Shown: one piece after another, positions 25,496 to 37,394 of the stretch
Layout: each line of letters begins with the position of its first letter
How positions within the stretch are numbered: the stretch's first letter is position 1
DNA from: Anthoceros angustus
Taxonomy: Eukaryota > Streptophyta > Anthocerotopsida > Anthocerotales > Anthocerotaceae
Assembly (NCBI GenBank): GCA_010909165.1
Contig: MU008155.1
Location: 806,001 to 870,000, forward strand
Reading direction: 5' to 3'
DNA: 64,000 nucleotides
Notes under the pieces: model-generated
Database searches by the model: none
The model's input: the letters and a program-made list of their open reading frames with translations, nothing else
What the model was told of the DNA's origin: nothing
Program-made: the position numbers and the translations under genes

Positions 25496-28400
25496 ATGGA
25501 CATGGATCGTTCAGAGGCTGAGGAGACGCCATGCCTCAGGCAGCATCAGCAGCTGCACTCGGCGCATGTTACCGACGAGCGCTCCCCGCTGGTTAACAAG
25601 GTGAAGCTACTGCTGGGAGCGCTCTCGTACCTTTCCAGAGATGTTCCACTCGACCCCGCGCTCCTGCATCATGTCGCTGCCATCGAACGGGAGCAGGAGC
25701 AGCAGCCCCTCGCCGTCGCGGACCCGGACCCGGACCCGGACCCGGACCGGGAGCAGCAGCCGGATGCGCCACTCACTCCTGATGTAATTCACGCACACTA
25801 TCTGCTGCGCTAACTCTTGCCTGCCCTTGTCCAGCTTGCTCGGCCAATCGGGCAGGCCGGTGTGCGCCCGCGCCCGCCGCTGCTGTCTTGTTGCTCGAGC
25901 CGGCCTGCAGAGCCGGCTTGTGCCACCACTAAAAGCCCACTCTTTGAGGGATGATTGTGACGACAACTTGAGTCTGTTTTATACTTTTCCTCTAACCAAC
26001 GGTACCCTACGTTTGTGTGGCAGATCGTCGACGAGGACTCCTCGCAAGCTCACGCCGGAGGCTGTCTTGTTGCTCCTGCAAGTTCCGAGGAAGGTGAGTT
26101 CTCAGGCTGGCGAGTGTGCGTGTAGCTTGTTGCGGGCTGGACTCGGCTGCGGGGAGCTGGCAGTGTGCGGGCAGGAAGTGTGAAGGATGGGTGCAGGACG
26201 TTTATTAGCCTAGGTTGTCGTCTGCAGGGTCGTTTGCAGCTGCTAAGACTTGTGGCGTGGCGCAGCTGACATACAATATGATGGCGCCGAGATTGAGGCG
26301 TCCGGGAGGTGGCGCAAAGACCTCGAAGAGGCATTGGCATGTACTCGGTCAGAGCTTTTCTCAGCCAGTGCTCTTAGGGAGGAGCAAGACGCCCGGATAC
26401 ATAGACTTGTCGCTCGTCGCATCAAGGAACTTCAAGGTGGGGGGGCGCGGGCTCATGAGGACTTTCGATTGTTTTGTGCGGCATTTCAATTGTCTTGTGC
26501 GATGCAGTCGTTAGATGTCCTGGAACAGCTGAAGCGCATGTGAATCATTTTGCGGCAAAGTGTTGCAATGCTGGATCCTTTAATGACTGAGGTCAGTTTG
26601 GATTTGCGTGCTGTGTAGAGTTGCCGTCACAAATTGGCGAAGATGTTAAAAGGGGATGCTGGGTAGAGTTGCGAACGCTGCAGGTAACGTGTCTATGTGT
26701 GTGACATCTAGGTCAGGCGGGGGACAAACTTTGTTCTGCCTGTTTAGTGAACTAGGCCATGGTCTTGCGTCTTGGTGGCAGCTAGGGCCCATTCAAACAA
26801 AGGTACGGACGGAGGTTGGGGCAGAGCTGCGCTGGAAGGAGCTTTGCAGTACACCTTCACTGCTTTTTGCATGGGACTCTCAGCGACTGAAGCGGAATAT
26901 TGGTGCTATTTCGGGGGCACCAGTGGAAGTACCTATGCTTGCGAATGGTGATGACAGGACAAGGAGGAAGCGTGAAGCTGAGGTATATGAAAGTTAGGCG
27001 TTTCTGTCTCCCGTGTGTGGATTTCAATTCTTCTGTTTGACACTCTTTGGCTTGCAGAGACAAAGGCGGGTAGACGAAGAAGAAAGAGTGCGAGTGGCCA
27101 CTCGAAAGAGAAAGTTCTTTAGTGAACTTCTGAACCTGTCGCGGGAGTATGGATTTCAAGGGCAATTTGTTGCCAAGCGAAGGAAGCAAAAGAATGATGC
27201 CATTCTGGTACTGTAGTGGTTGTGAGTGAAATGATTTGCCGCTGTGATTGAAGACTAGGTTGGGGTCGACTCCCTTGGTGACGCCTTTGATACATGTCAC
27301 ACAGGCTTGGCATGCAAAACAAAGAAAGCGTGCGACCAGGGCAGAAAAACTGAGAGTACAGGCATTGAAAGCAGATGATCAGGAAGCCTACATGCGAATG
27401 GTGGAGGAGAGCAAGAATGAACGTTTAACCACATTGCTTGCTAAAACTGATGATCTTCTCCAACGGCTGGGTGCCATGGTCCAGAAGCAGAAGCATGCTG
27501 AGCCAGAGGACAACTTCAGGAAAGATAAGCACAGATCAGGGAAAAACACCAGGGAGCCTTCATCGCCGCGGGCTAAAGGCGCAAAAGATCATGTGTTTGA
27601 TGCTGATAACCCACAAGAACTTGATGTGGGTAAGAAGAGGGACCTTTTGGAAGGTCAGCGGCAGTATAACTCTGCAGTTCACTCGATCGAGGAGAAGGTA
27701 TGCACCGAGGGCTATTTGTTCGATCCTTCCTTGCTGGAGCATCATGTAACTGAACTGATGTTCTACTTGCTGGCTCGGTCCCATGCAGGTCACTGTTCAA
27801 CCAGCAATGCTTGAAGGAGGAGAGCTGCGGCCATATCAGCTTGAGGGTCTACAGTGGATGCTGTCATTGTACAACAACAACTTGAATGGCATACTGGCTG
27901 ATGAGATGGGGCTAGGCAAAACTATTCAGTCCATAGCTCTTCTGGCGTATCTTATTGAGAATAAGGGCCTGTCAGGACCACACATCATTGTGGCACCAAA
28001 AGCTGTTCTTCCAAACTGGGCCAACGAGTTTGCAGCATGGGTTCCCAGGTAGCATCTCTGCGTCCGAAGCTAGCTCATTTGCTCTTTGTAGAAAAGGTGA
28101 CCTGAGAATATTCTGGGTTTTGGATGGGTGCAGTCTTACTGCAGTTGTTTATGACGGAAAGGCAGAGGAACGAAGAGTCATTCGGGAAGAATATCCTGAG
28201 GGGACAAATTTCAATGTGTTGATCACCCATTATGATCTTATCATGCGTGACAAGGACAAAAAGTATCTGAAAAAGATCAAATGGCATTATATGATTGTTG
28301 ATGAAGGCCAACGTCTGAAGAATTATGACTGCATTCTATTCCATACACTTGTTTCAGGGTATGCATTTGTTGGTGTGTTTTTGTGATGTACACAGGGGGT

Positions 28401-30472
28401 GCACGTCAAAGCCATGGTTTTCTAAGCTTTATTAATCTTGGTTTCCTTGGTGCAGATATCATGTGAGGAGAAGGCTGCTCTTGACAGGAACTCCCATTCA
28501 GAATAGCCTTCAAGAGTTATGGTCTCTTCTGAACTTCCTCCTGCCTGCCATATTCAACTCCAGTGCCAACTTTGAGGACTGGTTTAATGCGCCATTTGCA
28601 GACCGATCGGATATGTCTCTTACAGAGGAGGAACAGCTTCTTGTAATTCGCCGCTTACACCAGGTGAACAATCGTTCTGGATGTTGACTCTCAAGATCTT
28701 CTGTGGAGCTGCTGCTCGTTTACTGAAAAGTGGAAGTTTTTAATTAGGTTATTCGTCCTTTCCTATTGAGACGGAAGAAAGCAGAGGTTGAGAAGTTTTT
28801 GCCTAAGAAGAGTCAGGTTATCTTAAAATGTGATCTATCGACGTGGCAACGCATATACTACCAGCAAATCATTGACTCTGGGCGGGTTGGTTTGGATTCT
28901 GGTAAGATTTCAGCAATTCAATGTCAAGTAAATGATATATACAGTTTAGAGAGGTGGCTTGTCCTTGCAGGAATATGGTTATCTGCTGCTGATTCCTATA
29001 ACTACTCTATCTGGTTCAGATTCTGGAAGGTCAAAGGGGCTTCTAAACACTGCTATGCAGTTGAGGAAGTGCTGCAACCATCCTTTCCTATTCCTATCTG
29101 ATTATGACCCTAAACTGCGGGATGAGATTGTGCGATCTTCTGGGAAGTTTGAGCTGTTGGATAGGTTACTACCAAAGCTGAGAGCCACTGGTCACAGAGT
29201 TCTCTTATTTTCCCAAATGACTCGGTTGATGGATATTCTTGAGGAGTATTTGGAGTGGAATGGTTACAAGTACATGAGACTTGATGGAATGACTAAAACA
29301 GAGGATCGCGGTCCACTGCTGAGCCAGTTCAATGCACCAAACTCGCCTTATTTTATGTTCCTTCTTAGCACTCGAGCTGGAGGTCTTGGTCTCAACTTGC
29401 AAAGTGCTGATACAGTGATACTTTACGACATCGATTGGAACCCTCAGATGGATCAGCAGGCAGAAGACAGAGCACATCGCATTGGACAAAAAAAGGAGGT
29501 GCGGGTGTTTGTTTTGATAAGTGCTGGCACAATTGAAGAAGAAATATTGGAGCGAGCAAAATCCAAAATGGGGATTGATGCAAAAGTCATCCAAGCTGGC
29601 CTCTTCAACACGACTTCCACAGGTGAACAACAGCTGTACAGCACAGAATAGGATTTGCATTGTTTATGCAGTTTTCCCCCTCTCTCAATTGTCCTCATCT
29701 ATTGCTTTCTGCAGCTCAAGAGAGGCGAGATATGCTTGAGGAAGTAATGCGGAGGGGAGGTGATGCTTTGGGTGCGGATGTTCCAAGTGAGAGAGAAATT
29801 AATCGTCTAGCTGCTCGATCCGATGAAGAATTTGAGATATTTGAAAGGATGGATGCTGAAAGACGCAAGGCCGAGGGTTATCGCTCCAGGCTGATGGAAG
29901 AGCATGAGGTTCCGGAGTGGGTGTTCTTGCAACCTGACAAGACAAAGTTGGCGCAAGGTATTGAAGCTAATGGTGATCCAGGGAAGAGGTTGAGGAAGGA
30001 AGTACTCTACACTGATGTTCTCAGTGATTCTCAGTGGTTGAAAGCTATAGAAGAAGGGGACGATGTTTCTGAAGCTGTGAAAGCACAACTAACAAAGAGA
30101 AAGGAAAATAAAGCAAGGGCATCTGCAGTAGGTGACAGCTATGGCATTGCGAGCCCTGATGTTGATGACTCTATGGAATGGGTGGAAGCCAATAGGTCCA
30201 AGGAGGTACAATTGAAGAGGAAAAGGCCTACTGTGCCTGATCCGGAGGAGAATCAGATAAAAAAGCTGAAGATTCACAAGCGAGATGTCGGACAGGGTGT
30301 TTCACGTCCGCTGGATGATTCGCCAGAAGAAAGATTGCCCAAGATCCTTCTCAAGAAGGTGAAAACAGAAAATTGGCTTGGGTCAAGGGGCAAGAGATCT
30401 AAGAAGGGCCAGAATGGACCTGATGACCAAAGCAACGGCACTGATGACGAGCCCTCAAGCCAGCTTTCTTGA
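25496..30472 (+). CDS. MINU: SNF2-type chromatin-remodeling ATPase, CHR12/CHR23 (MINU) type
   Basis: Catalytic subunit of a plant SWI/SNF complex. Thirteen exons: 25496-25783, 26024-26093, 26266-26436, 26619-26683, 26782-26982, 27058-27207, 27305-27697, 27789-28048, 28134-28358, 28456-28663, 28748-28901, 29020-29622 and 29715-30472. They join in frame to 1181 residues (Arabidopsis CHR12 is about 1100). N-terminal features are a DP-repeat from a (GACCCG)n run, a QLG-poor region, then an HSA-like helix with [16 protein letters not shown] and [17 protein letters not shown]. The ATPase core has motif I DEMGLGKT (Lys490), motif II read as DEGQ (589-592) where DEGH is usual, [10 protein letters not shown], and motif [18 protein letters not shown] SnAC-like segment follows ([25 protein letters not shown]), then a charged tail. 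There is no bromodomain, as in CHR12/23. The exon 2/3 junction is less certain; an acceptor 18 bases upstream also keeps frame. Confidence 0.93.
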
Positions 30473-31465
30473 GTCTGTTGGTAGGTACATTCTTGTATCA
30501 TAATTGATTGGCAAAAGGTTGCCGACTTCATTTGCTGATAGTACCTCCTCATCGGTAGTCCCAATTGATCCTTTGGCGGGCTCAGCGGAATGTATACAGC
30601 AGAATGTATACGTGGCTGGCACGCGGCTCATCACCCTATTTGCTCTCAGCGCAAGAGGCCCACTGAAAAACTGTGTGTGGCCTCTAGCGGTGATGAAGTT
30701 TCATCAAAGTGAAGAAGTTTAATTAAATATCAAATCATTTTCCTGCCTTCTAGTGTCTTGGGTATTACCAATATAAGTTGCCTTCATGCTTTCGTGAACT
30801 GTGACCAAGGTCATCAACCCAATGGTTGGGCCTGACTCCCGTTGCCCCTTGAATTGAATCAGCGGCGGGTGGGAATCATGCAACTTCCATCACCAGGAAG
30901 TGATGATGCCGCACTTTCTTGAGGTTGGCTTTGGCGTAGGAGGAAAGTGCTGTCCATCAGTGCCCCGCCATGCGTGCCTGGCATCATATTCTCCAGAGCA
31001 ACAACCCAATTGGCCTTATCCGGTTTTAGATGAGTAAAGAGAACCCCCAACTGCCGTCTACCAGCTGTGGACCTGTGGTTCCCCTCGGGGCCGGAAAGGG
31101 ATGGGAACTGGAAACACAAATGTGATAACGGTTCACATCCCGCTGTTTGTATGGTGGTGACGGTCCATTCGAGGAATGCTGCTCAGCAGGACGTGTTGCG
31201 CGCTTCTGACTAATCGGTCCATCAAACGTACAATCTTCTCTGAACCGCAAGCCGTTAATGTGCTGCTTCTTCTGCTGTGTACTGCATGAGCTGTTTTTTG
31301 CGGTAAGGTGTAATCAGTCAGCTAGACTTTGGCATGGGTCGGTGCGGAAGACATTTCTCCGGCTTCTACTCTCGCTTCTGCTGCATGTCGTAGTCCCACG
31401 ATATTCAAGTGGTTCGTATGGGTGCAGGGGTACCACCCCCACGGTATCTCAGGCTGTACGCAACG
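30473..31465. other. intergenic, SNF2 3' UTR and HIBADH-like promoter
   Basis: About 1 kb between two plus-strand genes. Only short unrelated frames are present. The part after about 31400 is shared with sequence near 37370, so the segmental duplication begins before the HIBADH-like start codon. Confidence 0.5.
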
Positions 31466-33449
31466 ATGGCAGTCCAGGACGATTCCACTTATCTGAGGAA
31501 TGTCATGGAGATAGTTCCAGGCAAAACGAACGTAGGGTAAAGGTCCAGTCCTTGTATCTCGTCCTCTGGAGCTGCAACTGGGTGTCTCCCCTCCATCTCC
31601 ATCAGGAACAGCAGACTGCGGATTGGCCCTGAACTTGTAGGCATCAGCTGAACAGACCCTTTGATGCAGATGGGTAGGCACGGGAGTGATGGGACAAGCT
31701 ATGTGTGGTCACTTACAAGCAGCTGGCTACAATGTGACTGTTTTCAATCGAACAGCCAGGTGTGGTGTCAAATTATAACGCATCACTTAAACTCAGCAGG
31801 GTGAGATGTTTTGTCATGAGATCTTTTGGTATTGCACACCAGGAAGGCTGAAGTTTTGGTCAGCAAAGGAGCAACTTTAGTGAACTCACCGAAAGTTGTG
31901 GCTGAGAGGAGCGACATTGTGTTCACCATTGTTGGGTACAGCAAGCTGGTCTCTAGTTGTGCACTGTTCAGAGAAGTGCATTTCTACCATCTCTTACAGT
32001 TCTCTCACGACTTATTCCTTCTGCAGCTACCCCTCAGATGTACGAGATGTGATACTTGGAGAAGATGGCATTTTGCAAGGGCTTCGACCCGGTGGGATTG
32101 TAAGTCCGCCGAATCTGGATCATGTTTTCATAAGATCCTTTTGGTGTGAACATCTCATATGACCAGCTGTTTCCCCTATTAAAGGATTGGTACATGCTGT
32201 GTTGTCGTTTGTAGATCGTGGATATGACAACAAGTGAACCTTCACTTGCTCGTCAAATTTTTGCTGCAGCTCAGGAAAAGTAAGGGTTTCGCTGCAGTAC
32301 CTCTCTTTGTTGATGCAGAGCGATGAGACCCTGCTTCATGCGTTTTACATGTGACTTTCATGGAAGGGGGTGCGATGCAGTGGATGCACCAGTATCTGGA
32401 GGGGACAAAGGAGCTAAGGGGGGTACTTTGGCCATCATGGCTGGCGGCCGCCAGGAAACAGTGAGCATCAATGTCATCAATTTAGGAAAGGGTCAAACAC
32501 TGTTGCATGTGTGAATCTCTAGATCTCGTGTGTCGGCTACAGGTCAAAGCACTGGGACCACTCTTTCAATGTCTGGGCACACCCACATATCTAGGCCCAG
32601 CAGGATCAGGCCAAAGCTGCAAATTAGCAAATCAGGTGCTGGTGTTGAAATTCCGTTAGTGATGCACATCCTGGATCTGCATTTTTCTAGTTGGAAAGCT
32701 GTGTCTCATGAAGGTTATATCGAGACTGTTTCAGATAACAATTGCCTCAACAATGGTGGGGCTGGTTGAGGTGGGTAACAACCAACTAGATTTTCTCACT
32801 TTGAATAGTCTTCTGGATTTTGTGACCATTTGAGATAACGAAGCGGAGAAACTGATATTGCAGGGAATGCTATTTGCTCACAAGGCTGGACTTGATGTCA
32901 CCACGTGAGTGCGTTATCTTCTTTAAGGACATTAGGAGATCCATTTCAGACTAGGCACCCTAAACCATGCATGGGGGTTCGGACGCCTTGCTGACAGGTA
33001 TCTGCAAGCAATATCTGGTGGAGCTGCTGGTTCCAAGTCTTTAGAGCTGTACAGCGGACGAATTCAGAGTCGGGACTTTGCTCCAGGTGACTGGGCTGTG
33101 TGAGTGTTTTGCCTGTTTGCAACTCCCGCCTACTACAAGTATGAAGCTGACTCATTTCTCTGTGGCAGGGTTCTACGTAAAACACTTTGTGAAAGATTTG
33201 GGCATCTCCCTGGAAGAGTGCCGTCAGATGGGGATCTCACTACCTGGGCTTGCCTTGGTTATTTTCTCACTCAGCACCCTCATTTCTGTCTTACAGTTGT
33301 CGTATCGGAAATCAATTCTGAGCAACGTTTGATTGCAGGCACAGCAGCTGTATGTTTCATTGCAAGCCTTCGGTGAGGGCGATTTGGGCACCCAAGCTCT
33401 GGTACTATCTCTCGAACGCCTGAACAACACGACACTGCCCAAAATTTAG
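31466..33449 (+). CDS. 3-hydroxyisobutyrate dehydrogenase-like beta-hydroxyacid dehydrogenase
   Basis: NAD(P)-dependent oxidoreductase of the beta-hydroxyacid dehydrogenase family, closest to Arabidopsis HIBADH-like 1 (At4g29120). The substrate is not known from sequence. Twelve exons: 31466-31536, 31670-31759, 31843-31935, 32027-32099, 32215-32279, 32367-32460, 32543-32635, 32735-32770, 32864-32904, 32998-33086, 33169-33257 and 33339-33449. The joined frame is 314 residues. The Rossmann motif GWVGTGVMG is at 24-32. The substrate motif [14 protein letters not shown] and the catalytic motif [11 protein letters not shown] with Lys189 and Asn192 follow. The C-terminal helical domain has [31 protein letters not shown] and [18 protein letters not shown]. 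Only 23 residues precede the Rossmann fold, so a mitochondrial or plastid targeting peptide is not obvious; an undetected upstream exon is possible. A decayed second copy lies at 37395-38185. Confidence 0.92.
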
Positions 33450-34952
33450 CTAGTACCTCTTCTTTCTGTCCGGTCTCCAGATCTGTCTACTTACTTACAC
33501 CAGCCCTATGCCCAACATGATCCACTACCTTGACGCCAGAGAAGAACATGAACCATAACTGGTGGACAAATCGTGGCGGAAGGCATGTGGTTGTCATATA
33601 AGAAATTTGAGATGATCAGTAAAAACGTTTGAATCCTCGGAGCTCACCTGTTTGGATCAGCCCATCGTCGGCCTTGGTTAAAATCTCCAGTAGTTAACCT
33701 CAAAACGACTGGGCCTTCTGGCCATTTTCTTTTATAGAAATTCGCGGGAAATTATTCTTAGCCTTTTTTGGGTTGCATTCAATGGTTTTTAATTATGGAA
33801 AATATAAAACATGCTCCTACAAGCTCTCACTCGCCTGTTTTGAATTGAACAGGAGCGGTTCCCCAGCAAACTAGGTACTCAATTTGAGTAGGTCCGTCGT
33901 CCTGGAGTTAATGTCGACATGCACTGCCATATCTTGACAATCATACGACACCCACGCATCACCTCTTCATTCCTCTAGGGTTGTAAGGCTCTGAGTCTCG
34001 GAGTCTTGTAGCGTAGAAGCGTCGCATCTTTTAGGGTTGTGGGCTGAGAAGCGTCGACTCTTGTTGCGTCAGGGGTTCCCGAAGGGGGGGCCTTTGGAGT
34101 AGGGCTCGTTCGGACGCTCTGCTCTGCCTCTTGCCTGCTTGTGGACATCTTCAGCTGCCCGGGGTGGTGCTGGAGTTTGACGATGAGGAGGCTTAGGTTT
34201 TTTGCAGCTCAGGATTTTCCTTTGTAGGTTAGGGTTCTCGTGTGACTTAGGCTTTCAAGTTATCGGCTTGTCTGCGCCTTGCCTGTCGATGTATGTATCA
34301 AAAGAAACTACTGATGTCCCTGCGGACAGATGTGGAAACTTGTTGCTGACTGCAATCTCCTGTGTGGTGTGGAATATGTTATGTCCGTTTGCTTATGCAT
34401 GGAACCTTAACGTCGCCGTGTGGTGGAAGGGGCTTGCTGGCCGGTGATGAATTGTGATCTTACCTACATTGCCTGAACCGCTATGTGGAGAACACCATGG
34501 ATTACTGAGGCCTTGTCGAAGCTGTTGCGTGAAGTGTGTGATATCTGTGGTGCAGACCGGAGGCAATGATGATTGTTGTCTTACCTATTTTGTGAGAGCG
34601 TATATCTGTGATCACTACCAACCAATAGATCCTCCTGAGCCTCCGGTCGTGAACTACTGCTCGAGTCCGTCTGCGTAGTCTGATCCTGGAGTATTTTATT
34701 CCTTCGTGCTGGTCAAGGCTGTGGACGTGCCATAATTGTAACTGATTTTCATTGACGCGGATAAATTACCGCAGTAACCGAATCTTATGATTCACTTTTC
34801 TGCAACCGTGCAATCCGTGAGTTTGCTGCACTCGCCTCTCGTGTTTCATGCCTCTTTGTCCTGTTGATAGCCGGAAGGGGACCTCCAAGGCTTGGACGCA
34901 GCACTTGTGCAGGGGAGCTTTATACGGTCGGTTACAAAGCCGGCATCCTGTG
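33450..34952. other. intergenic, hydrolase promoter and 5' UTR
   Basis: About 1.5 kb with no recognisable coding region. Near 33990-34060 an AGAAGCGTCG word occurs twice. The stretch from 34200 on is likely 5' UTR or promoter of the hydrolase gene. An in-frame ATG at 34848 extends the hydrolase frame by 35 codons and is discussed there. Confidence 0.45.
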
Positions 34953-35987
34953 ATGCCGCACATCCGAGTCCACCTGTTCGCCGGATTTCCCTTGCTTATC
35001 TTCCTCCTGCTCTCGACACGGGCCATTTCAGCGTTCCATTTGGTCTCCAAGGCGAAGCCGAGTGCCGTGGAAGAGGAGGTGCTGTATCCCACGGTTGAAG
35101 TGCTGAATGGAGCAGATACTGTGTGGCAGGTTCCCGAACATTGCAAGGCAGTGCTGTTTATAGCGCATCCCAGCGGCGCCGACCCTTTCAGGTTCTGGGA
35201 TCCCCACCCTAGGTGCCCCCAGTGCACGGGCTACCCGGAGCATCGGGCTCTGGTTCAGGCTGCCTTGTCGTGGGGATACGCGGTCATTGCAATCGGCAGC
35301 TTGGAGCATGAATGGCAGTACCGGGACCTGGACAGCTCGCGGGATTTCCAAAATGTGGAGTCCATTTTAGGGAGCTGGACTGTTGAGCGCGGGTTGGAGA
35401 AGCTTCCTCTTACCGCCCTGGGGATTTCCCTAGGCGGGATTTTCTTGGCTGCAGCTGCTGATCGGGTCGCCTTCGACGCGGTGGGGCTGATGATCTCGTC
35501 CGGTTTGGAGGGAGGCTTCCGGGGCGTGGGCTCCTTCCCGCCCGTTCTCTTTCTGCACATGCCTAAGGACTGGAGGATCCAGCCTGCGGTGGCGGCAGCA
35601 GTAGGAGAGCTGCAGGCCCAGGGCATTCCGGCTGCGGCAGTCGAGTGCCTGGAGTTTCCTGTCCACGCAGGTCTGTTCGCTGAACGGATTCATGAGATTG
35701 ATGGGGAGCAGTCTGCGAAGATTCGAGTTGCGTTGCAGGATGTGGGAGTTCTGGACGGTGCAGGGTATGTGGTGGATGTCTACACGCAGAGAGACTGGAG
35801 GAGCGTTGTGAGGGAGGTGGTGAGAGAGATATCATCGGAACTGGAGCTTACTGTGGAGCGCATTGCACAGGAACTGAATCTTGCCTATGCCTTTCATGCC
35901 ACAACTAGCTTGAAATCACGCGAGCTGTTTCAGTGGTTGGACTCGAAAGGGCAGATGCTTTCCCAGCTGGAAGAGGAACTGAGGTAG
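34953..35987 (+). CDS. secretory-pathway alpha/beta hydrolase-fold protein
   Basis: Intronless frame. From the ATG at 34953 it encodes 344 residues that begin with a clear signal peptide: basic MPHIRVH, a hydrophobic core LFAGFPLLIFLLLS, then AISA as a possible cleavage site. An in-frame ATG at 34848 would add 35 residues and bury that signal inside the protein, so the later ATG is preferred. The body looks like an alpha/beta hydrolase. IAHPSGADPF stands at the oxyanion-loop position, a CPQC pair lies just after, and the nucleophile elbow is GISLGG with Ser159. I do not recognise a characterised substrate. The last 60 residues are strongly helical and charged (LELTVERIAQELN, LSQLEEELR), which is unusual after a hydrolase fold. 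The stop codon is 67 bp from the stop of the convergent SDR gene. A truncated second copy lies at 38192-38600. Confidence 0.82.
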   Translation: MPHIRVHLFAGFPLLIFLLLSTRAISAFHLVSKAKPSAVEEEVLYPTVEVLNGADTVWQVPEHCKAVLFIAHPSGADPFRFWDPHPRCPQCTGYPEHRALVQAALSWGYAVIAIGSLEHEWQYRDLDSSRDFQNVESILGSWTVERGLEKLPLTALGISLGGIFLAAAADRVAFDAVGLMISSGLEGGFRGVGSFPPVLFLHMPKDWRIQPAVAAAVGELQAQGIPAAAVECLEFPVHAGLFAERIHEIDGEQSAKIRVALQDVGVLDGAGYVVDVYTQRDWRSVVREVVREISSELELTVERIAQELNLAYAFHATTSLKSRELFQWLDSKGQMLSQLEEELR

Positions 35988-36054
35988 ATCGGTATGCGCT
36001 GTGACCACAATGGTGGATGCACAGGCGCAGGGACAAGATCGAACCTGTGCTCAG

Positions 36055-37157
36055 TTACACAGCTTTTTTCACCTCCTGCAGCGTCTTCTTGTCACGCAAC
36101 CCGAACATCTCTTCGAATAAGTACTCCCGCAGCCAGGACGGAGCGTAATAGAGGACGTAGAAGAGTGTCGAAAGGTGTCCAAAAACCAAGGTTCTGGGAC
36201 TGTTCGTTTTTTGGACAGCTTCAAGGATTTTCCGAGCCAAATCCGCACTCGGTGTTGATTTTGGTGACTGAGAGCCGACAGCCCGCTTTTCAATGACAGG
36301 GTCATACGGCTGGTACAGCTTCAATCCAGGCAGATTTTGTTTCGACCTGATTGCCTGCTTTCCTATGTTGGAAATGATGGCCCCTGGTGCAACGAGGATG
36401 ACTTGTATGTCGAACGGTTTCAGCTCCAACCTGTGACACCAGGAACTAATCAGAGGTTCTGGAAATGCGTTCATGTTCAGGTTTTCACATCAACAACCGT
36501 AGAGTACCTCAAAGTCTCGGTGAGAGAGTGCACTGCTGCTTTGGTCGACGCATATACACCTGCCCAGGGGGCAGGACAAAAGGCAGAGATGCTACCTATG
36601 TTCACAATCTTCCCTTTCCGTCTGGCTGCCATGTGCGGCACCACTGCTCGAATGAGGGATAGTGGACCTGCATGGTGGTGGATCAGGACAACCAATCTAT
36701 CTTGCGACAAATAATTGCAGCAGAGGCAAGGTATACATATGCCAGTGCAACAGCTTGTCCGCATATTGCTCGAAGAAACAGGCACTAGTTTCGAAACACA
36801 ACCTGGAGAAGAGGTATGTTGTCACCTACCAAACACATTGGTCTTGTAGCACCTCTCCAGCATGTCGTGGGGAACCTCAGCAAGAGGCCCGATGCACTGT
36901 GTCCCAGCATTGTTAATGAGCACATCTATGTGCCCAAACTTGGCCGCCACAGCTTCCACCGTCTCCTCAATCACAGCCTGTTCTGCAGTCACATCAAGCT
37001 GGAGCAACTCCACGTCTGGATACTGCTCCAACGTCGTCATCCATTCCACGGAGAGGTCAGTTGCCACAACCTTGAAGCCTGCAGCTGCAAACACGAGGGC
37101 CAGGGCATTGCCGATGCCACCGTCTGAGCACCCCGTGATCAGCACAACCTCCTTCAT
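36055..37157 (-). CDS. AYR1-like short-chain dehydrogenase/reductase, copy 1
   Basis: NAD(P)(H)-dependent short-chain dehydrogenase. Similarity is to the yeast Ayr1 / Arabidopsis At5g10050 group, annotated as 1-acyldihydroxyacetone-phosphate reductase; the true substrate here is unknown. Three exons, 5' to 3': 37157-36830, 36667-36508 and 36430-36055, giving 287 residues. The cofactor motif TGCSDGGIG is at 8-16 and NNAG at 82-85. A catalytic Ser lies in the GSIS segment (about 135-137), with Tyr148 and Lys152 in YASTK. The conserved [18 protein letters not shown] and [18 protein letters not shown] blocks are present. The C terminus ([20 protein letters not shown]) is hydrophobic and may hold it to a membrane or lipid droplet, as in Ayr1 (inference). 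The ATG at 37157 starts directly before the Rossmann beta strand. An intact paralogue lies at 38650-39792. Confidence 0.93.
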
Positions 37158-37394
37158 CACGTCGATCGTGTGGTAGCTGGCCAAGCCGCACTCGGGTTGC
37201 AATTAGGTGGGTTCAATTAGGTGTTTATGTACACGAAGGCAAGAACTATCCGCACCTACAAAGTGGATCCTCTTCTCACTGGCCCGCGAATATTCCGTGA
37301 AGTGCCAGAGTCATGGCGCTGACAAGTGTCCTCACCTCCGCTCATTCTGTAGATTCAGCTGGCTCATATGAGTGGAAAAGTATCAGTCCCACAG

